This document shows, one piece after another, positions 1-30,100 of a stretch of 64,000 nucleotides of DNA (positions within the stretch are counted from its first letter, which is position 1; each line of letters opens with the position of its first letter). The DNA comes from Thunnus maccoyii (lineage: Eukaryota; Chordata; Actinopteri; Scombriformes; Scombridae): the NCBI RefSeq assembly GCF_910596095.1, contig NC_056552.1:7173111-7237110 (forward strand), in the 5' to 3' direction. The position numbers and the translations under genes were made by a program. A model generated the notes under the pieces. It did not search any database. It had not been told where the DNA came from and worked only from the letters and a program-made list of their open reading frames with translations.

Positions 1-16652
<16,652 letters not shown>

Positions 16653-16844
16653 CTTCGCATTGCGAAGGGATACCGCCACACCGGGGTTTCCCTAGGAGGA
16701 GCTGGAGGGAGGAAGATGAATAAGTACTAAGAATACAGTACATAAGCTTCAGCAGTTCCTCATGTTTTGAGACAGGTCCAGTTGTAGCCATGACCAACAA
16801 GCTAACATTTAACATTTGATCAGAAAAACACATTAATCATATAT

Positions 16845-17410
16845 TAACTGATTTCTGGCCACTTGGGGGCAGTGCAAACATATTATCATATATGCATATG
16901 ACATATTATCACTTTTTAAGCTAACTCATTAACAAACAGAGGCTTGTTACATCCACCAGACATGGAGCAACATTACTATTCATTTAGCGTCCTCTTTCTG
17001 GCGGAATTTAAATCCTCCTTTTAGCTCTGTTTTGTTCTCCACTGACTCCTGAGGGAAATATTTGTCTCTTCAGCTACTAATATCTCCACTAATTTCATCA
17101 GCTACTCGCTAACTTCATTTGTCTCCCAGGTCAGGTAGCGTATATTGGGTTTATCAGAGCTTTTTTTCCAGAAAACAACTGCTTGCTGCGTCTGAAAACT
17201 ACATGAAAGTGGTGGCTGGAACTAAAAATGCAGGCTGTAAAACCAAAACAGTGAGCTGAAAGACACTTTAACACTCCGTAGAGCTGAGAGGAGCTGCAAA
17301 GTCGGGTGATAATTCTCTCTGGGCTCATCACGGCGAGCAGCGTCAATCACATTACATGTTATTTTTAGATCTATTGTTGATATAAAATTATTGATCATAG
17401 CAGCTTTAAG
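16845..17410. repeat. Interspersed teleost repeat
   Basis: The stretch around TTTCTGGCCACTTGGGGGCA through the bases near 17400 has the look of a common percomorph dispersed repeat. It has no intact ORF and lies just upstream of scn4a exon 1. Assigned from remembered consensus, not from a second copy in the window. Confidence 0.5.
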
Positions 17411-17744
17411 TCTTTTCCAATTGTGCCCCCTTTACAAAAGTCATAAGGCAGGATCATGTATGAAATGTAGTATTTCATGCAGCTAACAATCAATGAATAT
17501 TGTCATTATTGCTTTTTTCAATCAATTAATCAATTAAAATAATGACAAATTCCCAATACAAGTCATCAGGGGCAAAAATTAAAATGATTTATTTTGCTTA
17601 ATTGTGCAATTTACAGGGGTATAAAAGTGAGGAATGTTTGGTATTTTTACTTGATTTTTAATGACAAGTTAAAAAGTCACCAATTAATATTCTGATTATC
17701 AGTTTATGGATTGATTTCATAGTCTTTTCAGCACTATTGTGTTG

Positions 17745-18080
17745 CAGTGGTTCATAGCCTGGTAGTAATCCTCCAGTGGTTCCCATGATATATATATATA
17801 TATGGGGCCATGAGATGATTAATGGGACAGGAAGGAAGTAAAAACAAAGTTCTGCAACTCAAATACTTTGCTTTGTTTGTGAAATATTTTGATAGTTTTA
17901 ACTCTTCTGACCTCGAAAAATTATTTAAATGACACAATCTGAATAGTTTAGAGGGGAAAAATATCCCTCTTTGGTGGGACTGCTCAAAACGTATTAACAT
18001 TTGAAACCCGAGATTAGAGACCACAAGTAGACACAGCTTTGTTTTCAGGGGTCACAAGCCAAAAAGGTTGGAAACCATAG
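17745..18080 (-). mobile_element. hAT-like MITE, older copy
   Basis: This is the reverse-complement relative of the element at 27585-27918. The left end is CAGTGGTTCATAGCC, and the right end near 18066-18080 reads GGTTGGAAACCATAG. Shared internal blocks include GATTAATGGGACAGGAAGG opposite CCTCTCCCATTAATC and the AAAGTTCTG segment. A (TA)n run sits at 17787-17804. No target duplication is kept. Confidence 0.65.
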
Positions 18081-21000
18081 CACTAAAGCTTTTACGTCTC
18101 CATACGTGTCCTGAGTGTTGGTGATGATCATAGGTCTTATCTGCTTTAATTTACGACCAGCCCCCTCATGCTCCCTCATTCCTGCCCTCCACCTGTGCCC
18201 CATATCTCTGATCCTGCACCCTTGCCCTCGCTACACCGTGAGCGCTTCAAAGTGTCAAGATGGTAACAAGATGACTAGACGCACTCAGGAGAGCTTGGAC
18301 TTTCCCACCGTTCTAAAGAGACCATGACATTACCTGTGTACATAAATGTAATATGATATCTGCTAACCTAGACGCTCCATATCAGGTCCAAGTGGCATTT
18401 GCTTACATCCTTTGATGTGTTTAGCAACCAGTCAAGATCACTTGGTTTATTTTCTCTGGAGCAACTAAGGTTAGGCTTCTGCTATCACAAACATAATAAA
18501 GTAATAGTATTCTCTAACTTTTATATGAAATATAACCTAAATATACTTCTGAATGATGATCACATGTTGCCAAGTTAGGATGGTCACTCCACTATAAATC
18601 AAAAGACACCACCTCTTGCTCATAAGTATCAGATTTTTTTTGTTATTATGTAAGTGTATAAACACTTAAACTGATGGTGGAAGCGTATAAGTCAAGAACT
18701 CTGTGCAACTGGTGACAAAAATAAATTCAGTGGGTTAATGTATTTGCCAGAATGTAGCAGTATCAATATGCATTTAGCAAATGTTACATAATTTTAAGTA
18801 GAACATGTGTATACGTAGGGAAACATTTCCAGACAAAATCACAACTTAACTAACAAGAAAAATGTATTTAAGAAACTTGTGTTAATACACTGAAGTACAG
18901 CAAAAGCCATGAGAAACATAGATCATTTATAGACACAATGAAAAGTCACTAAAATCAACAAGACATGTATAGGCTGTCGCATTGTAACATCACTATTGGC
19001 AATAATGTCTGTTAAACTTAAGTTTAATGTCTGCATTTCCTGAAACGAAAATACAGAGACTATGCAAAGAATACAGATATGGCGTTAATCACCAAAACAG
19101 ACAAACAAGCTGGTAACAGACTGTAAACAAAGAAGCGTTCTTGAGTTCACACATATAAGACACGGAGATCAAACTGTGCAATGAATATGGCATTAAGAGA
19201 TAAACACATTGATGTGCAGTGATAGCCACTGATTACACACATGAATGTAGTATAATAGCCGCTCAAACCACCTCACTTGAACAGAAAATTATGCATATGT
19301 GAGGAGACGCACACACTCCCACAGATACAGTGGCTTCCCAGCTGCTACAGGCAATCAAGACGGAGCGTCGTGTTACAGAAGCCCGATGACTCTGCTCATT
19401 CCTTCCTGGCTGAGCTTTCGCTCTGCGCCTCACATCCCTCCGATAAACAGGACGGCATGCCAACTTATCTTACCAAGCTGACTCCTCTCTCTACTACCTT
19501 CTATTTTACATGGGGCCCCAAACACACTAAGCTTCCGCCTCGGCACCCTTACCCACACTTTACAACCCCCCAACCATCTGGCTACATGACACTTGAGGTT
19601 CTAAATCCCCCTTTCATGCAACGCAGACTTCAATCGTTCCATCTTAACGCGATCACTCATCAAAGCCACCATCCCTGATCACTCAAACGCACAGCTGACA
19701 GTTTCTCAGTTCCCCTTTAACAATACCACTACACTGACCAAATCTAGACGTACTACCTATGACAACAGAGTTTCTTGGTGCCATTTCTATCATGAGGCGC
19801 CCTAGGTAGCCTTACACCTACCTACTACTCCCTTCACACTCCCTTCCAAGCCCTCGTTTCCCCCCTCGTCATCCCATTTCATAACCCCCATTCTGGGAGC
19901 CGTGGGCCCCGCTGCTCTCGACCGTGAGCCAACCTTAAAATACACATCCTGAGAATGGATGTGTTTCTCTGTGGCTTATGGTGAACATTTCCTGATTGCA
20001 TTACATCATATCATTTCTGCTGAAGCCATCAGAAAAAAAAAAAAAAATAGGTCTGTCAGTTAAAAGTAAGCCAGTCTCAAAAAGTCCTCTCAGAGAGGAT
20101 GGGTTTCTGCCTTGTCCCACACATTAGTTGGGTAAATAATATGTTTTGGCACCACGTTAAGCTTTGTAGCTACATTCATCAGAGTGTGTTTCTCTACTCT
20201 AAAGAGCCAAGAGTAAAGACAAGACTGGGATATTCAGTATCAGTCAAAATAGATTCTGTATATCATGCTTAATCTTAACCGTCGTCTGGCACGCATGTCC
20301 AGAACATACAGTCCTGTCTGAATATCTAAGTTTAAGAGCAAAGCGAATGGCTTGAAGTACACAGTACATTTACTGCTGGTGTTTGATTTTCAAGAGTCTC
20401 ACTGGAGACAATCCACCTGTTACATGACCATGCTCGTTCAGTCATACTGTGGACAGGTGGCAAACTGAGGAAGAGAGAGGGAAAGTTACATTTCAGAAGC
20501 CTTCCCGACAGTAATATATATATCACCTTGCATGTCAGGGAAGGCCATGTGACCTGTGACATTCCTGTTGAGGATATAGACGGGGTAATGTAGACACCTC
20601 GTCGTTACACTAGCTGGCCGTGGAATGCGAATGCCAATATTCACCTCCGGAAACTAACCAAACCAGCTTTTGTCACAAGGGGCAGTGGGAGTTCATACAG
20701 CAAGAGAACTCCCTGGCTCAACTTGAAGATATGCAGAAATTCCTCCATGTAGTCTGTTACAATAGCTTCGATTTTAACCAAAAACGTGTTAAATTGAAGT
20801 CATAGGACGAGCGTTTTATGTACCAAATATTTTAAACAACTTAATGACTTGTTTGCTTAATAGTGGTGACCTGAAGATGCTGGCAGTTCATAGACACGTC
20901 CTGTGGCAACATGGCAAACGTCTCAGTACCCTCTCTAAACAGCACTTACCACTCCTGGAATGTGGTTAAGTTGTAAACGACAGATCTACAGAGCAAACAA

Positions 21001-21884
21001 GGGCTTTTATCCACACGTCCTTTGACATTTACCATGCTCCTGTTCCCCCCTGTTTTCTCACGGGGTCAAATCGCAACACTGTAGTTTGCTCTCTCCTAGC
21101 TTGCTTCAACACCCTGTCACCCACCAGTTAACCTTGTATTTCAAACCCTATAGGGAGCCACATTAAAACAGACCTTTCCACCTGTTGCTGATTCCTACCG
21201 TGTTATTATAAAGTATGTTGCCACCGGACACAGTTTTCCACTTCAAAATCAAAGCTGCACACTCTGTTAGACCAGACCAGAAAATGATCAGCATGTTCAT
21301 GGCGTCAGTAACAACTCAGGGTCAAGCCCTTTAAGTCTTTCCCTCTTAGTCTGATGTCTTTATCAGATGTGTGCACAGTGGACTCAGTAGTAATATTTTC
21401 CTACATGCATTATGTTGCTGTTAAGAGGACAGCTGCTGTTATTCGCGGCATGACTATGTCGCTGCATACCAAGGAGCTGTGAAGACCTAGGGTAATCTCC
21501 CTGGAGCAGTCAGATGGCTAACAGAAACATGTAGGCCAACTGATTTATAAATCCAGACTTTTATTGGAGAACACAGCCAAACAATGTGTCTCTGACTGAC
21601 CAAAGCCAAGGCCTAAGTCATTGTTTCACCACTACCATCTTGGTTTCCAGGATAATGAAAGAATAGGTGTTAGCAACAGAAAAAGGGTACTAATATACAG
21701 TTACATAGTCTTGGATCTGAACTAGTGGATGACTAATGCAGTAAATTAAGCTGTTGTGGAATGAACCTTATCAAAAAGGTTGACATTTTGGGAAATGATT
21801 AGCTATCTTGTCAAGAGTTTGATGTTAGAAGATTGATACCACTCTCACGTTTGTCACACCACAGCCAGCAGTCGGCTAACTTAC

Positions 21885-21963
21885 AGTACCAGTCAAAAGT
21901 TTGGACACACTTTCTGATTCAAGGGAATGGGAATGTGTGTCCAAACCTTTGACTGACACTGTA
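21885..21963. mobile_element. Palindromic Tc1/mariner-like miniature element
   Basis: The sequence TACAGTACCAGTCAAAAG then TTTGGACACAC is mirrored after about 20 bases by GTGTGTCCAAACC then TTTGACTGACACTGTA. The pair of terminal inverted repeats is almost back to back, with TA at both ends, as for Tc1/mariner target sites. There is no coding capacity. Confidence 0.75.
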
Positions 21964-24219
21964 GCTCAGTGCAAAGACTTGAAACTGGGAAACAGCTAGC
22001 CTGTCCTTCCCAAGGTAACCAAATCTGCCTATCAGCACCTCTAAAGCTTATAAATTCATGTTGTATCATATTTGGTTTTTTTGTACAAAAACTTAAGTGT
22101 AAAAACAACAAATCGCCATTTTACGCAGGGTTGTACCGGACTGTTTCTTGACCAAGCACAGTAACCCTAGAGTCTCCGCTGGTTGTTGTTTTTACGCTTT
22201 GGTTTTTGTATGGATTAAACAAACGAGATACAATCTGAGAGATGCTGGTAGGTGGATTTTGTTACCTTTGGACAGAGCTAGAGTTAGCTTTTCCCTGTTT
22301 CCAGTCTTTGTGCTCACCTATATAAGCCTGCTGCTGGTGGTGGTAGCTTCATATTAAGCATAGAAACATTTGAGTGGTATCAACCTTCTCATAAAACTCT
22401 CAACCAGGAACCGAATGAGCGTACTTTCCATGAATGTCAAACCTTTGCTTTAAATACAGGATTAACTGGGTCACCAGGAATAATTTGTTCTTTGATATAG
22501 TCAAATGCAGCTTTCCAAACAGATTTCTGCTGTCTCAAACTGACCCATTTGGCCTTTGCACTCACTGCACAGAAATCTGAGTAGATTACATGTGGAAGTG
22601 ATATCGAGAATATTCCATCCAGCTTGTAAGAGACCAAGGGGAGCTATTATCATATTTATAACACCAATCAAGTGCCTCAAGAACAATCCACTAAGGAGCT
22701 GCTTGTGTTCAAATTATCCAGTTAAAACAAAACTTTATAAGAGAAAACACATCTTTTATTTCAGGTGGTATTCCCACTGGGACTCAAAACTGTACGTGAA
22801 TTGGGTAACGCAACAAATGAGATGTTAGATTTTGAGACGAAAATCTTTACTTGTCTTTAACCTTATTTCACCTTTTGAATACTCTGGAAAATACAGAACC
22901 CTAGCCAAGCAGTCACATGGGCTCACTTGGTGAAAGAAACTCAAAACCGACACCTTCTGCGTCCAAGAACATGTGATGCGAGACACACAAACACACTCAG
23001 GCAGAGGAAGACCGCGGATACATCTTTACACATTGTGCATGTGGAAAGCTACACATGATGCAAATGTGCAAACAAAACTCACTCTAGGAGCTTAAAAACA
23101 CCACCTGATGATCCCCATCCATGTTGAAATCTGCATGGGTCCTCTGGGACTCCATCCTGTTACATAAGATTATGCAGGTGCACTGTTGACAGGAGGATCT
23201 AATATGAACACAAGTCTCAATGTCTCCCAGTGTGACCAATGATCTGCTTTGCCTGCATGGAGCCAGGCTTTCTCCATAGTCCCACACCACTGATTTGGCC
23301 AACATGGATTAACGGCAGAGACATGGTGGGGTATGAGCATCCACAGCATCACAATATCTTGCCCATCTGCCATGAAGGCATGGGCTAAAAATAAAACTTT
23401 GTCCCTGTGGGAGGAGGCATAGTGGGGATTGAGAAGGTTGCAAAGTGTCCACACTGGACATTACAGCCATGTGCCTCGATGGGGATATTCACCTGGCGGG
23501 TGAAGACATGGGCCTGTTATGATGCTCATGAGCAGTTTTCCCTCTCATACTGTAGGTACTGTAGCATAACAGTGTAGTTAGACACTTGTTTGTGCATGTG
23601 CATGCACCTTCAAAACATAAACTCACACAACCTCTCACACACACACATTTAAAAACACTGCTGTGAAGCCATAAATCTACCAAATGCAAGTTTGACCTAA
23701 GCTCAATTACAGGTCCCTGTTTATTATTAGAACAAAGGCAGTTTTTTTTAGTGCAAAAAAATACCTTGCTTCTTTTATAGTGTGAAACCACATTTTCTAC
23801 CTATTTAAATGAAACTGCTCTTTATCAAACCACAGCCACATTATTCTCCATTACTCGACAGAAAACTGCAAACACCACAGTCCAAATGAGAAAAGGGAAA
23901 TCAGACCATTAGCTTAACTATAACCCTGCTGTCTAAAAGTCATAAAAATGCCAAATTAGTCCATCTCATCCCGAGAAATGGAAGCATACAAACATAACCA
24001 GCGAAAAAAAACAAACGTGAGCAATCATCAAAGCCATTCCGAACTTGCATGTAAAACTCTTCAGGAAACTTTTATATTCAGGGCTACATGCAGGTGTCAC
24101 CTTAAGGCTTAACAACCCATGGAAGACAGAAGACGGCAGGTGGTGGGTTACCTTGCACGGTAAATCAAATATTTCCACAGAATCCAAGAAACTTTGAAAA
24201 AAAAATCAAGTGTTCCGTC

Positions 24220-24540
24220 AAGCCGTACACCGAGGGCGTAATTCTCCCCTTCTGGCAGCCAGTGCGGGGCTGCAGGACAGCTGTAGCTGACGCAGTGGTG
24301 CCCTGCAGTGAAACCGGAGGAGTTGCTCCAGGTAGGATCAGCTCAGATCTTTGACACTTCAGCAGCGGAACCGCTTCCCGTTCCCACACAGCTGGTCGCT
24401 TCTGCACGGTATTTTCCGTCAAATTCCAACGCAAATACAAACGTCCTGTTACAAAGTAAGCAAGTGTTTGAGCTGGACTCCCGCTGCAGAGCAGATGACA
24501 CGTCCGTGTGATGGACCTGCAGGCTGTTGCCGCCACAGCG
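24220..24540. promoter_or_regulatory. CpG-enriched stretch, candidate promoter
   Basis: GC-rich and CpG-containing sequence in otherwise AT-rich flanks, roughly 7.6 kb upstream of the scn4a start and 2.9 kb upstream of the DYDC gene. It could be the promoter or first noncoding exon of scn4a or an unannotated transcript. There is no direct evidence of transcription. Confidence 0.25.
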
Positions 24541-26129
24541 GATCATTGTGCACAGATTGTGCACAGATTGTGCACAGAGAAGTGTTTTATTCCTTTGAAC
24601 AAGCAACGAGATCTGTATATGAAATAACTTGTTCCGGGAGATTACTCATTGTATTCATTATTGTTTAAATGAAGTCGACAAGTCCTTCATTAATTAGGGT
24701 GGACACTCATTAGTTACCGGAGACTCATGTTAAGCAGTAGGAATTATTTATTCAAACATTAGTTATTAGTTATTAACAGTTTGTAATTAGTTATTACAAA
24801 CTGTTAAACATAAATCCATGCACAGACTGAAATAAATAAATTCAATACTGCATCCATGTTTTACTTCTTGTTTGTTGTCATTTGGAACACATGCATTTGA
24901 TTAGTCCATGAAAAAAAGTATCTTAGCCTATATTTGGACTTTTGTGTGCAATAATTGCCAAAAAACCTGAACAAGCAACATCTATAAACATACTGCTGAT
25001 ACTGTTAGCAGCTGTGTTTTTTCCAGCTTTAGCCTATGAGAAGAAGTTTGAACATTTTGACACCTGAGCATGGATGTGGTTTGGATGCTTGTCAGGTGGT
25101 TGTTTTCAGAAAGAAATGGAGGGACAAGGTGAACATTTTGGGAAGAGTGACAGCCTCGCATCCTGCAAGGACAAGAAAAATGGTGTCTTCCATTTGTAGA
25201 AGCAAAAATTAATGAAAACATTTCTGATAAACGATTGTGTCCACTGAACTGTGCCAAAACCGTTTATTTGAATAAATACTAGAGCTATAACACAGGCTTA
25301 TGGCAAAATTATGTGCAAAAATAATCAGAAAAGAAACTTGAACTTAAAGCCCAGTAATAGTACAAAAAAAGTACTGCAACCACCAGAGGGCAGCATGATA
25401 GCTTTCAATTTTCTATATAGTCCTTTTATTCTACCCTGTTATGTGGGTTTTTTTGTTTGTTGGTTGGTTGGTTTTGGTAACTTTTCCTTTTCCTTGTTAG
25501 AAGCATATTTTAAAATGTGCCATTAATGTTAAAATGTCTCTATCTTATAATTATGAAAGTAGAGACTGATAGTTCCTGGACACTTGCACAGGGGCCTTAA
25601 GCAGGATAAGATTTGGACCGGTATGTGATGTTTTGTCTTAGAAATCAGAGAAATAATCCACTTAATGATGTAGTAGTGTAGCTGTCAAAGGCCACACTGT
25701 GCACAAGTCACTGGGAAAACAGGCTAAATTGTTTATTGGATTTAATCAGATAATCTCTGCATGTGCGGTGTAAAAGTGAGGGCTTGTGTCAGTGCACTTC
25801 ATATATACAGTCTGATTTGTGAGTCCTGCTGTTGATGTGAAAGCTATATCTGGCTGAAAGGTGTGCAATATGATTATACAAGGAAAATGATATCTGTGAT
25901 TACAAATGTTGACTAGGTGTCATCTGTTTCTTGGAAACGGAGCCTGCTGCAATTTCCCCACCCTCTCCTCTCCCATGTGTTCAAACTGTCCCAGTTTCAG
26001 CACACGGTGCACATAAAATTACACCGACTACTAGAGAAATCTTTCTGAGGCTTTGTCACTATCTATGATATGAAACAGATGGGAAACAAAATGTTCCATA
26101 GCCCACTCATATAACTTTTAATCTAGATT

Positions 26130-26300
26130 TAAACATATCACAGCACCAAAACTGCCCTTGCTGAAATAGTCAGTAACATTCAGCTTGACTCATGCCAGCA
26201 AACCATTTGTATTAGTCCAACTAGATTTGAGTTCTCCTTTTGATACAGTGGATCATACACAATATTTGAATATAGCCTTGAAAAATGGTTGGTCTTTCTG
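26130..26300 (+). mobile_element. LINE reverse-transcriptase fragment
   Basis: The plus strand shows STKTALAEIVSNIQL and, after a frameshift, LDLSSPFDTVDH. This is the conserved LDLSAAFDTVDH block of LINE reverse transcriptase. No intact ORF surrounds it. Confidence 0.65.
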
Positions 26301-26763
26301 TTATCATTTTGGTATTATAAGCTAAGTCGGACATGTGCTGTAAGGGATTTCTTTTTTCAATATTTACAGTGAACATAATTAGAAAACTTAATATTTGCCA
26401 TAGTTAACCAGACAACCAGTCATAGTTAATCAGACAAATCTGCATTTTACTTTCAATGAATGACTTCAGTCCCCTTAACTAAATGACCAAATTCTTGTAA
26501 GGTTTAAAATTATATTGTTTTTTAAAAAATTATGATTTTAAAATTACAACTTGAAGCGAGAAAGCATTGAGTCAAAGTATGTATTTTTTAAATTCAGATA
26601 ATGTCACCTAAACTGTTTTCCATAACCTGAAACACTACAGAATATTTTAACTAAACTAAAGCGAGTTAGACTACATTAATGTTCTGCTTTTTTAACTTTT
26701 AAAACTGTGTTATTGTTAGTAGTAATAAGTAGGAACTATTTAAAAATGATTGCGGGGAGTATT

Positions 26764-26824
26764 AATGACGTGACACCGTTACCATGGAGACACAACTGCC
26801 ACATCCGGACGCTCAGTGAAAAAG
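26764..26824 (+). promoter_or_regulatory. X-box-like site and candidate noncoding first exon of the DYDC gene
   Basis: GTTACCATGGAGAC (26778-26791) matches the RFX X-box pattern GTTRCC-AT-GGYAAC with one mismatch in the second half. A TGACGTGA CRE-like site lies just upstream. A donor AAAAG|GTTTGT follows at 26824, and an acceptor TTTCTAG at 27108 precedes the coding exon, so the site would sit at the transcription start. RFX sites are typical of ciliary genes, and DYDC proteins are linked to sperm flagella. Confidence 0.5.
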
Positions 26825-27131
26825 GTTTGTTTTGACATGTTCTTACCCCTTTTTATGGTTGTTAAATTGGTAAACCAGTTGTTACATTTGCGTACGATAG
26901 AAATCATATAAAGCAAAAATTAAATTGCCGTTCAGCTAAACATTAACGTCTAAAAGAGCAAAATAAACTTAACGCTAACTGACGGCAGTTAACGTCACGT
27001 TTAATGCTAACGTCCAGTGGATGTGTTGGGTTAACCCAGTTGTCGACGTTGGTCAGTATTTTCGATATTTTATGCTCACCATTGTACCAACTTAAACTGT
27101 GTTTCTAGTTTTCACGCTGAAAAAAAAAATC

Positions 27132-30100
27132 ATGGACTCGGAGTACTTAAAAAAACACCTGGGAAAATGTCTGGCGGAGGGTCTCGCTGAGGTGGCCGAG
27201 CAGCGACCCGTGAACCCGGTCCTGTATCTGGCCCACTGGCTGCACAACTACAACTCTAATCTTGAATATGAGGCGGAGGTAAGCTGCTGTTTTGTTTACC
27301 TCTCAGTAGGGGGAAGCATTATACACAACATTGCCATTAGTGTAAAGCGGCCTGCTTTGTCCCCACCTGCACTACTGACTATCAGTGATGGAAAGTCAAT
27401 TAAGTACAAGTACAAGTATTTGATGCTACTTTATACTTCCACTCCACTACATTTCAGAGGGAAATATTGTACTTTCTACCCCACTACATTTATTTGACAG
27501 CTTTAGTTACTTTTCAGATGAAGATTTGACACAATGGATAATATAACAAGCTTTTAAAATGCAACACATTGTTAAAGATGAAACCAGTGGTTTCCAACAT
27601 TTTTGGCTTTTGACGTCTTACAAAAAGTAGTGTGTAGTCAGAGTCACATATCAGATGTTTATGAGTTGTTAACAGATCCAAAAAACAGTGATTTTTTCCC
27701 TCTGAACTTCTCACGTTTTCATTTCAATAAATGTCCAAATGATCCAATATTTCAGCAAAAATCAAAGATTAGAGAAAAAGTCCAAAAACTGAAAACAGAT
27801 TTGTGTATCAGAACTTTGTTTTTTCTTCTTTCCTCTCCCATTAATCATCTCACGACGACCCCTCAGATTTATCTGGTGACTCTTTGGAGGGGCCTGACCC
27901 CTAGGTTGGGAACCACTGGACTAAACTAGCTAACTGTATATAAAGTAGTTGAAACTAGCTCCACCTCCAGCAGCTACAACAGTAACATGCTGCTCACACA
28001 CTGATGCTTCAGTATTAATAATCTAATGATGTCATATATAATAATATATCAGTCAGAGGGACCAAACCACTACTTTTACTGCAATACTTTAAGGTGATAA
28101 TACTTATGTACTTTTACTTAAGTAGGATTTTTCATGTTGGACTTTTACTTGTAATGAAGTATTTTCACATTGCTGTATTGGTACTTTTGCTTAAGTAAAG
28201 GATCAAAATACTTCTTCCACCACTGATGCGTATTTATGTTTCATTTATTCATATGTGAAAGTCGGTGTGAAATTGGTGTTGAAAGTGCAAATTAATTGAA
28301 AAATCTGCTGGGTTTATATGTAGCTGAGGCCACAGGAAATTGAAAGTAACAGTAATCTGTTTACTGCTACTTAAAACTTCTACTGCACTACATTTCAGAT
28401 GCAAATACTGCACTTTATATTCTACTACATTAGTTTGACAGCTAGTGACTACACTGTAAAGTCAAGTCAAATTTTACAATATGACTGAAAACTGACTAGT
28501 AATATGGTTACTTTTATTGATAATACTTTTACTTCAATAACATTTTAATGCAATACTTATTATCATTTGTTTTTGAATTATTTTGAATTATTTGTTTACT
28601 TCTTTCACAACTGTAACAGATTAGAAAAACTACTTTCCCTAATCAGAAGTTATTTTGTGAGTGCAGTGCTGTAGATAATGAGTAATATTGAGTTTACCAC
28701 AAACACATGCACCCCACCCACCACAAACTGATGAACCAGAAAATACTGTAGCTATAGCTACTGAAGTGCTAGCACTAAAACTACTATTACTAGTACCACT
28801 ACTGCCACTACCACCACTACAACTACTACCTCCAGAGGCCTTATTCTTCTAATAGGTTCTGTCATCTGTAAAGGATGACAAAGACTTAGACAGTCTAAGC
28901 TCATCAGGCTCAGTGCTATAAAGCTATAAAGACAACAGCCACCTTTTACCTTTAGCGTATATTCAGGAACTGTTAACAGTGTCCTACATGTCTGGGGATC
29001 TATGTGTGCCTCAGGCTTATAACAAATAAAAGGTCACAAGGTCAAGCTCTTTATAAGCCTTAAGTGTTTTAAGGCTTTTTTGGTGAAACTAGATGTATCA
29101 AGGGTGCTAAAAAGGTGTGGAGTCCTTTTTCTCTGTCATGGTGACTAGCCTTGCTGTTGTATTTCCTTTTTTTAATGCAGAAAAAGGCCCGATTGGCTTT
29201 CCTGGAGCAGGAGCGTGAAAAAGCCAGAGAAGAGGCTTTGAACCAGGAAAAGCTGAGGGAGGAGGAGCTTAAGATCAGCAAGGCCTTGGAAGAGTCTAAA
29301 AAAGTATGTTGTGTGACAAAATGTCAGTTTGTGTGCTTTAACTCACAAAGAGTTAAATGTAACTAAGTCTCCATTTACTCCTTTGTTCATCTAAAACCTC
29401 TCTCCTATCAAGTTTTCTTAATTTACTGAAGGGATTGATGTAACCTCATTTTCAGATTTTGTTTAGTTACAATGTGTTGAGAAGTTAATTTTAGGCAAAG
29501 ACCAAGAGCTAGGAGGAACAGAAGCAGGAAAGTCATCACTTTTGCTCCCGCTGCAGTACATTTTTAATATGCTTTCCATGACATTTTGAGCAAAATCCTT
29601 CAAGAACACATCAACACATTAACAGATCTCTGAGAAGGAGTCTACAGGTTCTGATGCACCGGCCACAACTGAAGCTGCTGAGGACAACGAACCTGTGAAA
29701 GAAGAGAAACCAAACACCCCTGATCCAGAAAACCAGCAGGGCAAAGACGAACACCAAACTGAAGCTCGGGATAATGATGCTGAACAGGAGGTGATAAAAA
29801 GTAGATCTCAAATCTGTGTGCTGCTGGTGGTGGTGCCTCCCTGAACATTTGCAATCACTTCTTTGGTTTGATTTTCTGTGATCTTTGGTTTTGATTGATG
29901 ACCGTTGCTGGGGGTCTTTCTGGTGGCTGGGCAGGGTCTTACTCTCATTCAGTGCATGTCTCACCTTGTATGGTGTGGAAATAGTCATGAAATTACTGAC
30001 TTCAAATGGTTTAAGGAAACGGTGTGTCCGCCAGGTGAAGGTTACAGATAACATAACCAGTCCAGAGTCTCCTGGCAGAAAACCCTCCCCATCTGAAGCC

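Larger units (their letters stand above)
16694..26750. other. About 10 kb without a recognisable gene
   Basis: Between scn4a exon 1 and the DYDC gene I see only repeats and AT-rich unique DNA. A CTCCTAG acceptor just upstream of the scn4a start suggests a 5' UTR intron, so noncoding scn4a exons and its promoter probably lie in this stretch. 19260-19930 is pyrimidine-rich. 24220-24540 is richer in CpG than its surroundings. A 12-base unit GTGCACAGATT repeats in tandem at 24545-24577. None of the ORFs here has a recognisable domain. Confidence 0.6.

Noticed and set aside
16653-16679. Upstream extension of the scn4a start (AVSLRNAK) from 16679
   Set aside because: The codon at 16679 is GTG, not ATG. 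ATG at 16652 has good context and gives the family N-terminus MATLLPPPG.
19277-19678. 133-codon ORF on the plus strand
   Set aside because: Pyrimidine-rich low-complexity translation, no domain, no splice context.
24165-24536. 123-codon minus-strand ORF in the CpG-richer stretch
   Set aside because: Open frame is expected by chance in GC-rich sequence; no domain. Kept only as a possible promoter.
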